In this document: piece after piece, positions 46,398-58,610 of the stretch | How positions within the stretch are numbered: the stretch's first letter is position 1 | Layout of the letters: each line of letters starts with the position of its first letter | Source: Agapanthus africanus | Lineage: Eukaryota; Streptophyta; Magnoliopsida; Asparagales; Amaryllidaceae | Assembly: GCA_030015575.1 (NCBI GenBank) | Contig: JASDDO010000026.1 | Span: 192,659,739 to 192,723,738, forward strand | Direction: 5' to 3' | DNA: 64,000 nucleotides | The notes under the pieces: generated by a model | The model's input: the letters and a program-made list of their open reading frames with translations, nothing else | Database searches by the model: none | Told to the model about the DNA's origin: nothing | Position numbers and translations under genes: made by a program

Positions 46398-46596
46398 TAT
46401 GGAATTTTTTAGTTAGGTCACCAAAAATTTTCTGTAGCTTTAGTTTTGCCGGCATGTATTTTTAAAATGCCTGAAAATATTTTTTGACCACTTTTAAAAA
46501 TCGACAGCAAACACATAAATTTGGAAAAACGATTTGGAAAAATTTTTCAATCGAGATTTTAAGCTTGTGTAAACTTGCTAAAAGGGTTAAAAGGGT

Positions 46597-46609
46597 GGCT
46601 CTAATACCA
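46597..46609 (-). other. Q primer binding site
   Basis: Minus strand TGGTATTAGAGCC, one base different from the initiator tRNA-Met complement in A, I, O and P. Confidence 0.8.
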
Positions 46610-48623
46610 TGAAGGGTTCCGGCAGCACCCCGGCCATCAAAACGCAGCCAAAATGCGGAACAAAAATTTCTAAACTGGCGCTACCGTTACCCGAATCCTG
46701 GATCGACCTTAAACCCTAAACTAGAAAACTAACTAAGAGTTAGAATCGTTATACCGAGTTGATCCGAGTCCTTCGGTCTTCATTCCAAGCTCCTAGCGGT
46801 TCTTTGACGAAGTTTGGTTGCCGGTCTTCCTTCATCTCCGATGATCCACCCGAGGGAAACGGCACAAGCTCCAACCTCGTCGAACGAGGTAACTAACGCT
46901 CCAAAGTTGCTAGCGATGGAGAGTGGGGGTGTATGAAAATGTCACTACATTTTTCTCTCAACATCTATGCTCATGGGAGCAACCATAGAAGAAGATGAAG
47001 GAGGAGATGAAAAACATGGCATGAGGATGAAAAAATGGCTAACTCCTTTTGTGTGAAAATGAGAGTGAGAGAGAGCTAGTATATGATGTAATTAGCCCAA
47101 TGAAAAGAAATCCCACCCCAAAAAGTGGACGGCCCCACCTCTCTCCTCCACACAAAATAAAATCATTTTCTTTAGTCAAATTAAACAAATCGAAGCCATG
47201 CTTTGACCCATGCTTTTGCCACATCATCCCTTCCACCTCATTTATAAAACAAATGATTTTCCAAAAAGGAAAATCATATAAATGAGGTGGCATCTTCTTC
47301 TAGAAGCTATTCCGTACAAAATACAGAATACTTCCCGGTACATGTATCGAAATACATATACGCGTATTCGTACCAAAATACGAATAGCCGAGAGAGAAAA
47401 CGAATAGTGAACAATAATACTAGAATACGTATATACAAATACATTTATAAATTATTAAATCAAAAACCTGATTTAATAATCCGGCTTAATCCTAAGCCGC
47501 TAGTATTATCAATCGTCCGATTAAAGTCTGCGCAGCGCACACATATTTAATCGGACACCTGTATGTACCAACATACGTCATGTACACCATATCGCCTGAA
47601 CCGTAAAAACCCTCTGTGTGGGTCTCTAAACAATTGTCAATATGCTGGCAGTGGGTTTAGCCACAAGCACGTCAGCAGCACTAGTTGTACGTAACGGCTA
47701 CCCAGGTATTGAGCGAAAGGGAGGCCGACGAGCAAACTCATCCTGAACCCCTAATGAGCCTGACAGTGACAATATCCGTACAGTCCGATCTGTTCGTCTA
47801 AGAGTATCGCATATCGAGTCTAGGGGAGTGGATAAAGTCAGACCTCCAACAACGCGATATTCAGTGTCGGTATGAAACCCATCACCACCTGAGAAACTAT
47901 CGATCTTGGATCGGTAATTCTCGTCCACCGATGCCACGAATTTATGGTGATGGCTATCCGTACAGAAAGCGACATCAACCCCCAATACCGGAAGAGACGA
48001 ATCCCCGACGATCCGATCACTGTCTCTGTGTGGCTCGGGACTGTACCGAACTAAAACCTGTTTGCACGACTTCTTTGAGCCGTGGTAGGGTAGTAATCAA
48101 AGCACAGTGGGAACTCACACGAGACAAATAACGATCTCAGGTCGACAGACTAACCTGTACACATGTCACCTGGGAACTGCTATCTGACAATAGGTATAAT
48201 ACCAATTAGCAGGTTCCCGGCGAGTCCGTCCAGTGTACTCATAACCCAATGAGCACCTGTATACTATCTTAGGTGAACAAAATAACACCAATGGCTTGTG
48301 AGACCTGGCCATCGCCCCTCGTCGGGGTCTCGATCAGTATACACTAGTCTATACTGAAGTATCGATGCCCGGTCTCGATACTCCTACGACTAGGGACATT
48401 TAAGGATGTGCTTATAGACCCCAGCTCCCACATATATGATCGCCATCATAATGCTGGCAGTCAAGCAAGAATCATATGGGCTCTATCAATATGTACATGA
48501 TGATAAAGACAAACCAGATAACATACTATCACCTTGAGTAAGACTGTTTTATCGGTATAGGTCATCACTCAATCATGATAATCACAAGTCCGCGACTATG
48601 ATAATTGCCTTGAGGGCACTATA
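46610..48623 (-). repeat. Q 5' LTR, outer end altered
   Basis: Plus-strand start TGAAGGGTTCC next to the primer site. The far end reads GGGCACTATA and then departs from the expected TCCAACA, so the terminal bases are missing or replaced. It contains a strong inverted repeat (47233-47290) and the LTR core near 47966-48003. It resembles R's LTR most. Confidence 0.83.
47233..47290 (-). repeat. Long inverted repeat in Q LTR
   Basis: CCACCTCATTTAT ... ATGATTTTCC pairs with GGAAAATCAT ... ATAAATGAGGTGG: 23 pairs with a 7-base bulge and a 5-base loop. Confidence 0.85.
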
Positions 48624-48646
48624 GAAGGTTATAGGGGCCTGCGCAT

Positions 48647-50827
48647 TGTTGGATATAGTGCCCTCAAAGTAAATTATTGGATCGCGGGTAAGTGATTGCA
48701 ATGATTGAGGGTGGACCTATACCGGTTGGACAGTCTTACTCGAGATGATAGTATGCAATCTGGTTTGTCTTTATCATCATGTACATGTTGATAGAGTCCA
48801 TAGGATTCTTGCTTGACAGCCAGCAGTATGATGGCGATCATATACGTGGGAGCTGGGGTCTATAAGCACATCCTTAATGTGTCCCTAGTCGTGGGAGTTT
48901 CGAGACTGGGCATCGATACTCCAAAGTAGACTAGTGTATACAGTTCGAGACCCCGACGAGGGGCGGTGGCCGGTCTCACAAGCCACTGGTGTCGGTTAGT
49001 TCACCTAAGATGTATACAGGTGCTTATTCGGTTATGAGTACACCGGACAGGACTCGCCGGAAACCTGCTAGTTGGTATTATAGCTATTGTCAGATAGCAG
49101 TTCCCAGGTGACATGTATACAGGTTAGTCTGTCGACCTGAGATCGTCATTTGTCTCGTGTGAGTTCCCACTGTGCTTTGATTACTACCCTAAAACGGCTC
49201 AAAGGACTCGTGCAAACAGGTTTTAGTTGGGTATAGTCCCGAGCCATATGGAGGCAGTGAGCGGATCGTCGGGGATTCGTCTCTCCCGGTATTGGGGGTT
49301 GATGTCGCGCAGTGCACAGGTGGCCATCACCAGAAAACCTTGGCCAAGGTAATCGAGAATTACTGATTCGGATCAGTAGTTTCTCAGGTGGTGATGGGCT
49401 TCATACCGACACGAATTATCGCGTTAGTAGGGGTCTGACTTTATCCATCCCCCTAGACTCGATATGCGATACTCCTAGACGAACAGACTGGACTGTACGG
49501 ATATTGTCACTGTCAAGCTCAGTAGGGTTTCAGGATGAGTTCGCTCGTCCACTTCCCTTCCGTTCAACACATATGCAACCGTTACGTACAGCTAGTACCA
49601 CTGACGTGCTTATGGTTAAACCCACTGCCAGTGTATTGAAGAGTCATTAGAGTCCCCCACAGACAGTTTTCCATGTTCGGGCGAAACGTTGTAGAGGCCG
49701 TATGGTTTTATGGCAGGATTCGAACATGCACATGCACTTGTGCACGTGTCGTGTTTCGGACGGTTGATACTAGTGGGTTTTGGTTTAAGCCGGATCCTAG
49801 TATTATTTTGTGCAGGATTATTTTTGTCTCATTGCATTCGTATTCGGTCGGAATACGGATGCGGGTATGTTTATACTGTTAAGGGGTAATCCTTTAATTC
49901 ATTACGGGATTACTTTTGAAGTTGCCAATTTTCTTCCACCCGACTTAAACATTTGGTTAAATGTTTATTTTATGGAATTTCTTTGCAATTGTTTTTGGCC
50001 ATATTCCTCCACTCAAATTCCATGGCCAAAATTCTTTTTTTTGTGCTGGCAATTTTTTTTCCAAGCAAGCCAATTTCGTTTGCATTGAAAAGGCAAGAGG
50101 TTTGTGAGTGAGGTGTTTTGTGCAAAGCTTTATTTAAAAAAAGGGGAAGGGGTTTTCTGTGGCTGCCTGGGCCACAGCTGCAAGCATGGGCAGCATGGGG
50201 TTTATTGTGAGGTGGCATTGCAATTCATGGGAAAGCATGGGCTGCATGTTTTTGTTGGGTGAGGTGTCTTTTCCTAGTATTGCTTAATCATTCACTTCAC
50301 CACTTTATCCTCTCTCCGATTTTTAGAAATCCCCAGAGAGCCTTTCATGCATGGCCGAGCACACTTTGTGTGTAAGTTCGATTTTTTTCAAGCTCTATAT
50401 CCTTAGCTCATTTCATCTATTCCAATGGCAACTTCATTTACCTTCGTCCGATTCATCGGATGTCTTGAGGCAAAATATTCTACACTCTCTCTATTTCAAT
50501 CTTGGACATGTCGGCTAGCAAACTTCATGTCCGAGTTGCTTCAGTTCGAAGCGGGAGCCCGTATAAAGATTCGTTGACATGGTGCCACTTTGACGAGGAG
50601 ACAGGAGATCGAGCGAGATCGGAGATGCCGCGAGGAGCTAAAGATGGTGGCTAAACACCGAAAGACACGGATCGATCGGTATAGCCATTCTAATTTCTTT
50701 GTAGATTGCTAGTTAACGGGTAATGGAACGATCCGGATATTGGTTGTGGTAGCGCCATGTTTTGTAAAAAGTTTTTGTTCTGTATTTAGCCTCGTTTAGA
50801 TGGCCGGGACGCTGCCGTAACCCAATA
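48647..50827 (+). repeat. P 5' LTR (2181 bp)
   Basis: Starts TGTTGGATATAGTGCCC and ends CCGTAACCCAATA just before the primer site. It contains crossing inverted repeats (49972-50031) and the LTR core near 49275-49305. Confidence 0.92.
49972..50031 (+). repeat. Crossing inverted repeats in P LTR
   Basis: ATGGAATTT (49972-49980) pairs with AAATTCCAT (50015-50023), and TTTTGGCCAT (49993-50002) pairs with ATGGCCAAAA (50022-50031). The pairings interleave, so they would be alternative or pseudoknot-like. Also in the 3' LTR near 57753-57811. Confidence 0.75.
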
Positions 50828-50840
50828 TGGTATCAGAGCC
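50828..50840 (+). other. P primer binding site (initiator tRNA-Met)
   Basis: TGGTATCAGAGCC directly after the 5' LTR. Confidence 0.9.
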
Positions 50841-52096
50841 ATCCCATTAACTGTATACTAGTTGTTTAGACGATATTAAAATACCGAAACCGAAACTACC
50901 CCGAAACAATACCAATGAATTTTTGGGTGATGCAATTTTTAGTTGCTGTTGATTTTAGTGATGATTAATTTCGTGGCTTATATTGGGGTGTGCAGGCAAA
51001 ATTCATGGGTGTTGTATTTTTTTGTGGGAATGGATATTTGTTTAGTTGCTCATTTTTTATATATATATATATTTTTCCACTACATTACATCACCACACCC
51101 ACTTAAAAACCACGGCCACTTCTTTTTCTTTTCTATCCTTGGCCAAAAACCAATACTTCACATTTTCTTCATCCCAATAATATTAGTTCAGTAGTATTGC
51201 TAGTTTAGCCCAGTTTTGATATGGTTTTATCAGTTTGTTTGGGGCTATTCGGGGGTTATTTCGAATTCGATATTTTCTAACATTGTTTAAAATTTGCAGT
51301 GCATTAAATTTCTATCTGTGACCGTGAAGGTCATTTGATCGGTAAATCTTTTCTAATCGCTATAGCACTTTTAGATGGGTTTGCGAACGTGACATTCACG
51401 TTGATATTCTGTGTTGTGCTGTGTTGTTGCGGATTTGTCGTGGTGGATAGCTTGGTGCAATGTTAGTGCTTTTTAGTTTTATTTGTACATTTGATATTGC
51501 GGGGCGAGCGTCCGACATGTGGACTGCAGTCACTGCCTGTTTGTATATTATTTTTTTGGGGCACGACCGGGTTGAGGTCGATGTACCCGTTGTATATATT
51601 TTCTTTCTATACTAGGATTACCCCGCGGTGGGGTGCACGGATAGCCGGGTTCTAGAGAGCAACGGGCCTACATCTCATGGCGTTGAGACGGAGATGGCTT
51701 CACTCTAGAATTGGCGGGCTATTCGCCGCACTCGTAGGGGGTACAAGTTGACCCAAGGAGGGGTGCTCAAGTTACCGGATTCCGTGAAGTGCTTGGTGGT
51801 CCATTCACATTGCTGAAGGGCGTTGCCTCACTTATGGTTTTGGCGGGTAACTTACCGCACTCATAGGGGTCTAAGTTTTCATTGCACAGGCTATCCACAC
51901 GACCAGGTGAACGTCGGGTTTCACTTGCGGCTCTATGAAACCGGGGGCTCCCAGATTATCTGTATTGTTCTGTGATGTTTATTATTTTTCTGTGATATTG
52001 CATTTATCACGCCTGGAGCGATTATTATATATTGATATATATACTAGTAGATGTTGTATATCTTTTACACCCGCGCTAGTCCAGTCCCCGCTCTGT

Positions 52097-52117
52097 CGTT
52101 AGTTAAGTAACCTAACG
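52097..52117 (+). other. Small conserved leader hairpin (P)
   Basis: CGTTAG-TTAAGTAAC-CTAACG, 6-bp stem. Confidence 0.65.
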
Positions 52118-52674
52118 GGTGATGACGGGACCAAGTGGCGAATGCGGATGGCATATATGTACATCATATTTTCGTTCTTTTCTGGTGTGATTAATTGATG
52201 GGACTGCGTTGATTCTTATCAATGCAAGAATAAATCAAACATATTCTGATGTTGTTGGAACCAAGATTTTTTAAAACTGACATTACAGACGTTGGCTTTT
52301 GCTTTGCACAGTGGTATTCGGTTATGAATATCCAGCACCTCATTCGACGAGGCAAGGGACGAGATCCCTTCATCGGGAGTGACCCCTTGGGCAGAAATTT
52401 GCGTCAACGCAATAACTTCACTATAGTCGATAACTTTTTGCTTTGTATCGTGGTATTCAGTTTGGAATATCCTGCACCTCATTCTACGGGAAAAGAGCTG
52501 AGACCTCTTCATCGGGAGTGACCTCTTTAGCAAAGGTTTTCGCCACTATATTTTTATAAAACCACTTGGATTCCTTCAACGATATCAAGTTTATTACTTT
52601 AAAAGTTTATCGCCAAAAACCAGCCGTAGCCCTCCGTCATTTCTTTCAGGTACTACCTAGTATTCGTGCTGCGT

Positions 52675-52868
52675 TTGTTGGCCTTTGTCAAGGCATAGCG
52701 TGCGGTAGCTGGGTATTACTCGTCTGTTGCATTGAGTTGCGATTATTTAGGACAGTCATATAACCTTGTTGGCCTTTGTCAAGGGTTTGTGCGGGTGGGT
52801 CTAGAGTAATCCAGGATAATGACGGGTTTAACTTGACTTGTGGTTTATGATTTGTTGGCCTTTGTCAA
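52675..52868 (+). repeat. Triple hairpin array in P leader
   Basis: TTGTTGGCCTTTGTCAA occurs three times, identically, at 52675-52691, 52766-52782 and 52852-52868. RNA form UUGGC-CUUU-GUCAA. Spacing is 91 then 86. Confidence 0.85.
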
Positions 52869-53186
52869 GGTCATAAACTGCTTGGGGTAAAAATCATATC
52901 GGGAGTTTCAAACATACATGAAACTTGCCAGGCTTGCGCATACCTTCTAGAGTGTGGCGACTTGAGTGGCTTCCATCAAGTTATCATGCGATGATAGTTG
53001 GATCCCGATTCCTATTGATGAGTAGGATTACTCCTCGGGTGATTCCGACTAATTCTCCTTTTAGGTTTGGAGGAGAATTTGAGGATACAGTGGGAGCCAT
53101 CCAGATTAGATAAAGTGATTAACCATTCTGATATAGGTTTGAGTGCACGCAGAGTGTTTCTTTTCTCTCTCTCTTTGACTGCGACC

Positions 53187-54090
53187 ATGACCCGACCCTA
53201 GACTATAACTCAGTGACCATGTTAACCGAACCTTCTTAAAATACTGGTTTTTGGATTGTCTGAGTTGCATATATCATTGCCACTCCTTCATTTACCCTTT
53301 GAGTTTCTCCAGAACACCCCGTATTATTACGAATATCCAATTCCATTGGATAAATCCATCGTATGGTTATATACGAACTCAATGGAACTTTTTCGAGGAT
53401 GGATTCTAGTTCTGGAGAAATAGAATAGAACTATTCAGTTGTCTTTTCCTTTTACCTTCTCTCAGGTTGTGAGGGCTCCTAGGATTAGGAGACAATACAC
53501 CTATTACGCTTATTGGATAGTCTTCTTCCAAACTATAGGCAGGAGCCGAAAGGTAGGGAATGAAGAAAACCAATTAGCCTAAGTGTGGTGTATATAAGGT
53601 AATAAGTAAAGACAAATAAAGGGATTAGAAAGAGGGCAAAGTAAATTGCGACTGCTAAAATTCACGACCGAACCCCGTATTTCATCGCCACTCCTACTTC
53701 ACCTTTGTATTTCTCCAGAACATATCGTATCACTACGAACATCCACTTCTATTAGATAAATCCATCGTATGGTTATATACGAACTCGAAGGAACATTTTC
53801 GAGTATGGATTCAGGTTCAGGAGAAATAGGAATAAGGTTTATTCAGTAGTATTTTATCATCACCTTCTCTCAGATTGTGAGTACTCCCAGGATTAGGAGA
53901 GTACACCTATTATGCTTATTGGATAGTCTTCTTCCAAACCATAGGCTGGTACCGAACGGTAGGGAAGGAAGAAAACCATTTAATCCTAACGAAGGCGTAC
54001 AGAAGGTAACGACCAAAGACAAATAAAGGGATTTTGAGAGATGGTAAAGAAATATACGGTTGCAGTTGTGAATCTGATAATGGAAGAGGC
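53187..54090 (+). repeat. P aborted gag start and tandem duplication
   Basis: The gag context GCGACC is followed by ATG ACC CGA CCC TAG (53187-53201). Two units about 405 bp apart follow (starting near 53341 and 53746), each with GATAAATCCATCGTATGG, a CCTTCTCTCAG run and a TATTGGATAGTCTTCTTCCA stretch. Nothing like gag is left and I recognise no protein. Q has at least one such unit. Confidence 0.75.
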
Positions 54091-56411
54091 ATTACTATGA
54101 ATACCCGGATACCCTTTCGAAGCATTTCCATGTTTCAGTTTCACTATGCGTTATTAATTGAAAACTGATTTCCCAATTAGGACCTTGCTCCAGGCTATGT
54201 ATTTACCAGGTTTGATTCTCACATCTGTATGGTTTTACAGATGATGAGTGGGAGTAAGATATTGGGAATTAGGCGATCATCCTCATTATATCGGAAATCG
54301 TTGTAATTGGTGATATTTGAGGAAATCACCTGGGTACAGTTTTCAACCTGCGACGCACAGGATTTAAGTTATTCAACTCAGCGGACTTATACAAAGTATT
54401 GTTTGTTGTCCAGTGTCCATTAGGACAAAGGAGTTGGTCCTCGTACTATATTCTGTTTACTTTTGACTTCTCATGTTTTTGGATAAATGTTTCATAGAAA
54501 TACAAGCTCCAAGTTTGAGAAGTTATAGGTACAAGAATAAAGTAGAGAATCAGGTGTCGCAAGTATCGGGATTCTTCAAGGTAATCGAATATGTAGATAC
54601 TTGTATGAGGTAATCAGTTGATAGTAATGGTTTTGAGAAACTTGTTTCTCTTTCAAATTACTCATAATTGGACGCACTCCTATGTTGAGTAATGCTGATC
54701 GTCCTCTCTCCATTTAGTTGATATGCACTGGAGACAGTTACATGATTTGAATCTGGTTCCAATTAAATTAGTGGCTTTGTTTCTATATTAGATATATATA
54801 GAATCAATTTATATCTTAATGATGTTAAGGTATAGGGAGTCGTCCGGCTGATGCTTAAAACCAGAATCCGGATAAACTAAGGGCACGTTTCAGTAATGGT
54901 TGTTTGTGGGTTATCCCAGACTTTGACGAGGGTTAACTTTCTACCATCAGGAAGATCAATATTTATATTGTTCTTGACTCGCCACAGTTTTAGTAAAATG
55001 GACTTTTTCAGAAAACAGTAGTGGGAGTATGGTAGAACTGGAATAGATTCCAGAACCACAAACGATTACAGAAATTTAATAGGACCTAAACAATCAATCA
55101 GGATTGACATTCCATTGGCCACTCCGCAGATTTGGTGGGTAACCTCAGGCGCCCGAGAGGTACTCCGGTATCCTCAAAAACGGTGACAGGGAGGTTCTTC
55201 TTTACCCAGACTTGACACTACTATTGTTCCAGACTATGAGACCCGGCAGGAGGATGAGTATAGCGTCATTCTAAACTAGCGTTAGAAGTGCACGTGTATA
55301 TGACTCTGCCAGAGGGTTGTCGTAGTCAGTGGGAGCAGCGGAAGCATAGTGGACAAGTAGCTTATATCTATTTATGGACTTAAGCAGATATAGCGGAGAT
55401 AGATCATCTATTTTGATGTAACAGTCATGGGCTTTGACTTCATCAGAATAGGAGATAGATCTGTTAAGAAGGTAGTAGGGTGTGATATCCTGGTACTTGG
55501 ATGACATACACATTGTAGGAAGTGAAATTCCTATACTACGATCAATCATACTATGGTTATCACACAGTAATTTCTCCACATAGGATATGGATATAATATC
55601 AAGCATTCTGGTTACTGGATCTATGGTTTTTTTTCTAGATTTGGGTAGTTTCCCAATCTGGGTACTTTGACAGCATTCTAAAGATATTTAGAATGGACGA
55701 CCCCTGACATGGTGGTGTACCTGCAGATGATGGAGTCACCCTCTCTAAAGGTGTCATACAGACTAAAGGGGAGAGGGGTGTGCATGATTGGCATATCACT
55801 TGATTAGGCAATTGAGTCAATCATGAGATGTCAAGTACCACACCAGATGTTGATTTTGCACTAGATGCAATAAGTTGATATATTAATTCAATCCTGGAGA
55901 AACGTGAGGAAGCAGTTTTTGAACATAAGTAAATGTTCTAGGGATTTGATAACGACAGCCTCCTTCAGGAGACGGTTATCATTCCAGGGTTCTAAGGTGA
56001 CCTGGATGACAGAGTGACTGTCAAAATTATAGTTTTCCTTCTGACGAGGGGCAGTATTTTGGAGGTGGTCCAAGTAGATACCGTGGGCGGCATGGTGCAG
56101 GATACTGATTAAATTCATTTGACGATACAGTCTAAGAAGTTTGGATTTGTAGTTCATTTATGAACTAGGTCCCATCAGATATCCAGACAAATTCTAAGAC
56201 ATGTATTGCTCATTTCGGAAGATGGCTTTCTCCGCGAACTTGAGATTATGAGAGACATGTAAAGAAACATCTGGGCGGATCCACTCATTGAGGCTCTTTC
56301 TCGAACGCAATAGTTTTGCAAACGAGCTTTGCGAAACTGATTAGTAGAGAAGTTGAGTGTTCGGTATCACACGGGCTGTGAGTATGCGACACCACAATAA
56401 TTAGCCTTGAG
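54090..56411 (+). pseudogene. pol: P protease-pol remnant
   Basis: Recognisable only by alignment with T and I. The protease box region is near 54160-54250, integrase remnants (FITFTDDFSRFG, ERRNRTLLDM counterparts) near 54460-54700, the linker PLRRSSR-PPERYYGF counterpart near 55110-55180, SGSSGKVCKL-KSIYGLKQ near 55330-55400, RT FSMKDLGDASYILGI counterpart near 55565-55610 and TLSKEMS near 55740. Stops and indels occur throughout and no domain-length frame survives. No product is expected. Confidence 0.82.
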
Positions 56412-56413
56412 TG

Positions 56414-56425
56414 CAAGTGGGAGAT
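56414..56425 (+). other. P polypurine tract
   Basis: CAAGTGGGAGAT immediately before the 3' LTR, unchanged although pol beside it has decayed. Confidence 0.87.
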
Positions 56426-58610
56426 TGTTGGATATAGTGCTCTCAAAGTCAGTTATTGGATCGCGGGTACGTGATTGCAATGATTGAGGGTGGACCTATA
56501 CCGGTAGGACAGTCTTACTCGAGATGATAGTATGCTATCTGGTTTGTCTTTATCATCATGTATATGTTGATAGAGCCCATATGATTCTTGCTTGACAGCC
56601 AGCAGTATGATGGAAATCATTTACGTGGGAGCTGGGGTCTATAAGCACATCCTTAATGTGTCCCTAGTCGTGGGAGTTTCGAGACTGGACATCGATACTC
56701 TAGAGTAGACTAGTGTATACAGCTCGAGACCCCGACGAGGGGCTGTGGCCGGTCTCACAAGCCACTGGTGTCAGTTAGTTCACCTAAGATGTATACATGT
56801 GCTTATTCGGTTATGAGTACACCGGACATGACTCGCCGGGAACCTGCTAGTTGGTATTATACCTATTGTCAGATAGCAGTTCACAGGTGACATGTGTACA
56901 GGTTTGTCTGTCGATCTGAGATCGTCATTTGTCTCATATGAGTTTCCATTATTTTTTGATTACTACCCTACCATTGCTCAAAGGAGTCGTGCAAACAGGT
57001 TTTAGTTGGGTATAGTCCCGAATCACATGGAGGCAGTGAGGGAATCGTCGGGGATTCATCTCTCCCGGTATTGGGGGTTGATGTCACGCAGTGCACGGGT
57101 GGCCATCACCAGAAAACTATGGCCAAGGTAATCGAGAATTACTGATTTAGATCAGTAGTTTCTCAGATGGTGATGGGCTTCATACCGACACGTATTATCG
57201 CGTTAGTAGGGGTCTGACTTTATCCATCCCCCTAGACTCGATATGCGATACTCTTAGGCGAACAGACCGGACTGTACGGATATTGTCACTGTCAGGCTTA
57301 GTAGGGTTTCAGGATGAGTTCGCTCGTCAGCTTCCCTTCCGTTCAATACATAGGCAACCGTTACGTATAGCTAGTACCACTGACGTGCTTGTGGTTAAAC
57401 CCACCGCCAGTGTATTGAAGAGTCATTAGAGTCCCCCACATACAGTTTCCCAAGATCGGACGAAACGTTGTAGAGGCCGTATGGTTTTATGGAAGGATTC
57501 GAACATACACCTGTACTTGTGCACGTGTCGTGTTTCGGACGGTTAATACTAGTGGGCTTTGGTTTAAGCCGGATCCTAGTATTATTTTGTGCAGGAATAT
57601 TTTTGTCTCATTGCATTCGTACTCGGTCGGAATACGGATGCGGGTATATTTATACTGTTAAGGGGTAATCCTGTAATTCATTACGGGATTAGTTTTGAAG
57701 TTTCCGATTTTCTTCCACCTGACTTAAACATTTGGTTAAATGTTTATTTTATGGAATTTGTTTGCAATTGTTTTTGGCCATATTCCTCCACTCAAATTCC
57801 ATGGCCAAAATTCTTTTTGTTGTGCTGGCAATTTTTCTTCCAGCAAGCCAATTTCGTTTGCATTGAAAAGGCAAGAGGTTTGTGAGTGAGGTGTTTTGAG
57901 CAAAGCTTTATTTAAAAAAGGGGAAGGGGTTTTCCGTGGTTTCCTGGGCCACAGCTGCAAGCATGGGCAGCATGGGGTTTATTGTGAGGTGGAATTGCAA
58001 TTCATGGGAAAGCATGGGCTGCATGTTTTTGTTGGGTGAGGTGTCTTTTCCTTGTATTGCTTAATCATTCACTTCACCACATTAACCTCCTCTCTTCAAT
58101 TTTTAGAAATCCCCAGAGAGCCTTTCTTCATGCTTGGCTGAGCACACTTTGTGTGTGAGTTTGAATTTTTTCAAGCTCTGTATCCTTAGCTCATTTCATC
58201 TATTCCAATGGAAACTTCATTTACCTTCGCCTGATTCATCGGGTGTCTTGAGACAAAATATTCTACACTCTCTCTATTTCAATTTTGGACATGTCGGCTA
58301 GCAAACTTTATGTCCGAGTTGCTTCAGTTCGAAACGGGAGCCCGTATAAAGATTCATTGACGTGGTGCCACTTTGAGGAGGAGACCGGAGATCGAGCGAG
58401 ATCGGAGATATCGCGAGGAGCTAAAGATGGTGGCTAAACACCGAAGTACACGGATTGATCGGTATAGACATTCTAATTTCTTTGTAGATTGCTAGTTAAT
58501 GGTTAATGGAACGATCCGGGTATTGGTTGCGGTAGCGCCAAGTTTTGTAAACAGTTTTTGTTCCGTATTTGGCCACGTTTAGACGGCCGGGGCGCTGCCG
58601 TAACCCAACA
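56426..58610 (+). repeat. P 3' LTR (2185 bp)
   Basis: Starts TGTTGGATATAGTGCTC and ends CCGTAACCCAACA, followed by CGCAT. Confidence 0.92.

Larger units (their letters stand above)
44306..46596 (-). other. Q leader (long untranslated region)
   Basis: About 2.3 kb. It contains the triple hairpin array (44624-44816), two copies of the leader repeat (about 44956-45190), the small hairpin (45376-45396), two related blocks with CCCCTACGAG words (45540-45870) and the GC-rich hairpin (46357-46397). No gene seen. Confidence 0.8.
43815..48623 (-). mobile_element. Q: partial gag-less copia element
   Basis: Minus-strand order: 5' LTR 46610-48623, primer site 46597-46609, leader 44306-46596, former gag start and following non-coding sequence 43815-44305. 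It is cut at 43815 by O; the remaining part should lie to the left of O, outside the window. The sequence after the gag start matches P (53240-54090, reversed), so Q and P are relatives that share the gag replacement. Confidence 0.83.
50841..53186 (+). other. P leader (long untranslated region)
   Basis: About 2.35 kb. It contains two related blocks (51600-51870) with TTGGCGGGCTATTCGCCGCA-type hairpins, the small hairpin (52097-52117), two copies of the leader repeat (about 52310-52560) and the triple hairpin array (52675-52868). No GC-rich hairpin near the primer site was found in this element. No gene seen. Confidence 0.8.
48647..58610 (+). mobile_element. P: complete copia element with decayed pol
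   Basis: Bounded by the target duplication CGCAT (48642-48646 and 58611-58615). Order: 5' LTR 48647-50827, primer site 50828-50840, leader 50841-53186, an aborted gag start, a 0.9-kb tandemly duplicated non-coding segment, decayed protease-pol 54090-56411, polypurine tract 56414-56425, 3' LTR 56426-58610. By eye the LTRs differ at about one base in 20 over their first 300 bases. Pol is much more degraded than that, which suggests it was already dead when this copy inserted. Confidence 0.92.
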
